Shown in pieces: positions 5,683-6,124 of a stretch of DNA of 6,124 nucleotides. The notes under the pieces are model-generated. The model made no database searches. It saw only the letters and a program-made list of their open reading frames with translations, and was not told where the DNA came from. The position numbers and the translations under genes were made by a program. Position 1 is the first letter of the stretch. Each line of letters opens with the position of its first letter. This DNA is from Treponema sp. UBA7570 (lineage in GTDB: Bacteria > Spirochaetota > Spirochaetia > Treponematales > Treponemataceae), in the NCBI GenBank assembly GCA_002477955.1, contig DLLE01000035.1, forward strand, positions 1 to 6,124. Direction: 5' to 3'.

Positions 5683-5913
5683 TTATTTCTCAACCTCAGT
5701 ACATTTTAGATGCAAGTCGTCCAATTGGCTTTGGTCAACCGCGCTTGGACACTCATCCATAGGAGAAGCCGCCAAATTGTTATTCGGAAAGGCGATTACT
5801 TCGTGGATGCTTTCCTCGTGGCACATGAGCATTATAAGGCGGTCGAATCCCGGTGCGCTTCCTCCGCGCGGCGGCGCGCCGAACTTGAATGCCTGTACCA
5901 TTTTTTCAAGTCC
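5683..5913 (-). pseudogene. aspS: 3'-terminal fragment of aspartyl-tRNA synthetase
   Basis: About 76 codons match the extreme C-terminus of bacterial aspartyl-tRNA synthetase. The order is A-F-K-F-G-A-P-P, class II motif 3 region G-F-D-R-L, E-V-I-A-F-P-N-N-N, A-A-S-P-M-D-E-C-P-S, and a natural-looking end in D-D-L-H-L-K before a TAA. Over 500 upstream residues, including motifs 1 and 2, are missing, so no enzyme can be made. Two positions differ from what I expect of the family: P-P-R-G-G where P-P-H-G-G is usual, and S-I-H-E-V where S-I-R-E-V is usual. Both fit decay after loss of function. Upstream of 5913 the frame stays open to about 5940 but no longer resembles the enzyme. A working aspS must exist elsewhere in the genome. 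Confidence 0.85.
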
Positions 5914-5927
5914 CAAAGTAAAGCACC

Positions 5928-6008
5928 TCAAGAAAGGCAAGCGGCAAAAATTGCAATGACAAGAACAAAACGCCTGATATACTTGAAGAAAAGTTTGTGC
6001 AGCCGCAT
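5928..6008 (-). pseudogene. Signal-peptide-like gene start, stopped after 26 codons
   Basis: From an ATG at 6008 the minus strand encodes 26 residues: a basic start (M-R-L-H-K-L-F-F-K-Y-I-R-R), a hydrophobic core (F-V-L-V-I-A-I) and F-A-A-C, which could be a relaxed spirochaete lipobox, then L-S and a TGA. This is the look of a lipoprotein or exported-protein N-terminus whose body has been replaced by the aspS fragment that starts within a few bases. The ribosome site is weak. It could instead be a chance frame or a tiny membrane peptide. Confidence 0.35.
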
Positions 6009-6040
6009 AACATCTTAAACTCTCAATGTAAGAAATTTTT

Positions 6041-6124
6041 TCAAACTTTCAATTTGGTTTTCTCATACGTAAGCCGCTGAACTGTAAAAATCGCCATTAT
6101 GTGGTTCGCAGAGTCTTCAAGGCT
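6041..6124 (-). CDS. Possible C-terminal end of an unknown gene (partial)
   Basis: From the right edge the minus strand is open for 27 codons, reading S-L-E-D-S-A-N-H-I-M-A-I-F-T-V-Q-R-L-T-Y, and stops at a TGA (6041-6043), 32 bases before the signal-peptide-like start. The residue mix looks protein-like, and it sits on the same strand as the aspS scar. I do not recognise it, and a frame this short may be chance. Confidence 0.25.
   Translation of the reverse strand, partial: SLEDSANHIMAIFTVQRLTYEKTKLKV

Noticed and set aside
5612..6018. Two long plus-strand frames opposite the aspS fragment
   Set aside because: They are antisense to recognisable aspS coding sequence; the basic, Cys/Ser-rich composition is typical of a shadow.

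Overview
The window looks like accessory DNA from a low-GC spirochaete, most likely a Treponema. This is an inference from four things: the HU/DUF4469-type DNA-binding protein, the style of an aspartyl-tRNA synthetase (aspS) tail at the right end, AT-rich codon choice, and an extragenic palindromic repeat. No core gene is intact here. The layout (minus-strand defence operon, divergent nucleoid-type gene, toxin-like cassette, repeat, gene fragments) is that of a genomic or defence island.

Left part, minus strand (about 1-3091): an apparently complete three-gene ABC-three-component (ABC-3C) conflict operon, cut only at the last tens of residues of its ATPase. The order of transcription is a 412-residue protein with a degenerate HNH/zinc-knuckle core, a 74-residue middle component, then a DUF2326-type SMC/Rad50-like ATPase with a long coiled coil. 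Stop and start codons overlap at both junctions (4 and 7 nt), so the three are probably translated in a coupled way. A consensus extended -10 sits just upstream.

Middle part, plus strand: a divergent monocistronic gene for an HU-like/DUF4469 DNA-binding protein, closed by a strong intrinsic terminator. It is followed by a three-gene cassette (3966-5405): a DUF4417 protein, a very basic 112-residue toxin-like protein with the leader M-G-S-G-R-S-G-L-Y, and a small acidic protein that is the likely immunity partner. The DUF4417 and toxin-like genes overlap by 14 nt with a perfect Shine-Dalgarno inside the upstream gene; the third follows after 11 nt. The link between DUF4417 and a toxin/immunity pair is the least described part of the window.

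Right part (5406-6124): non-coding DNA holding a nested palindromic, MITE/REP-like repeat (5448-5550, with an outer 10-bp inverted repeat at 5416 and 5571) and a 10-bp hairpin. After these come gene scars on the minus strand: the 3' end of an aspS gene with several altered conserved residues, joined to the start of a signal-peptide-like reading frame that stops after 26 codons, then a possible gene end running off the edge. This patchwork suggests past recombination at the island boundary.
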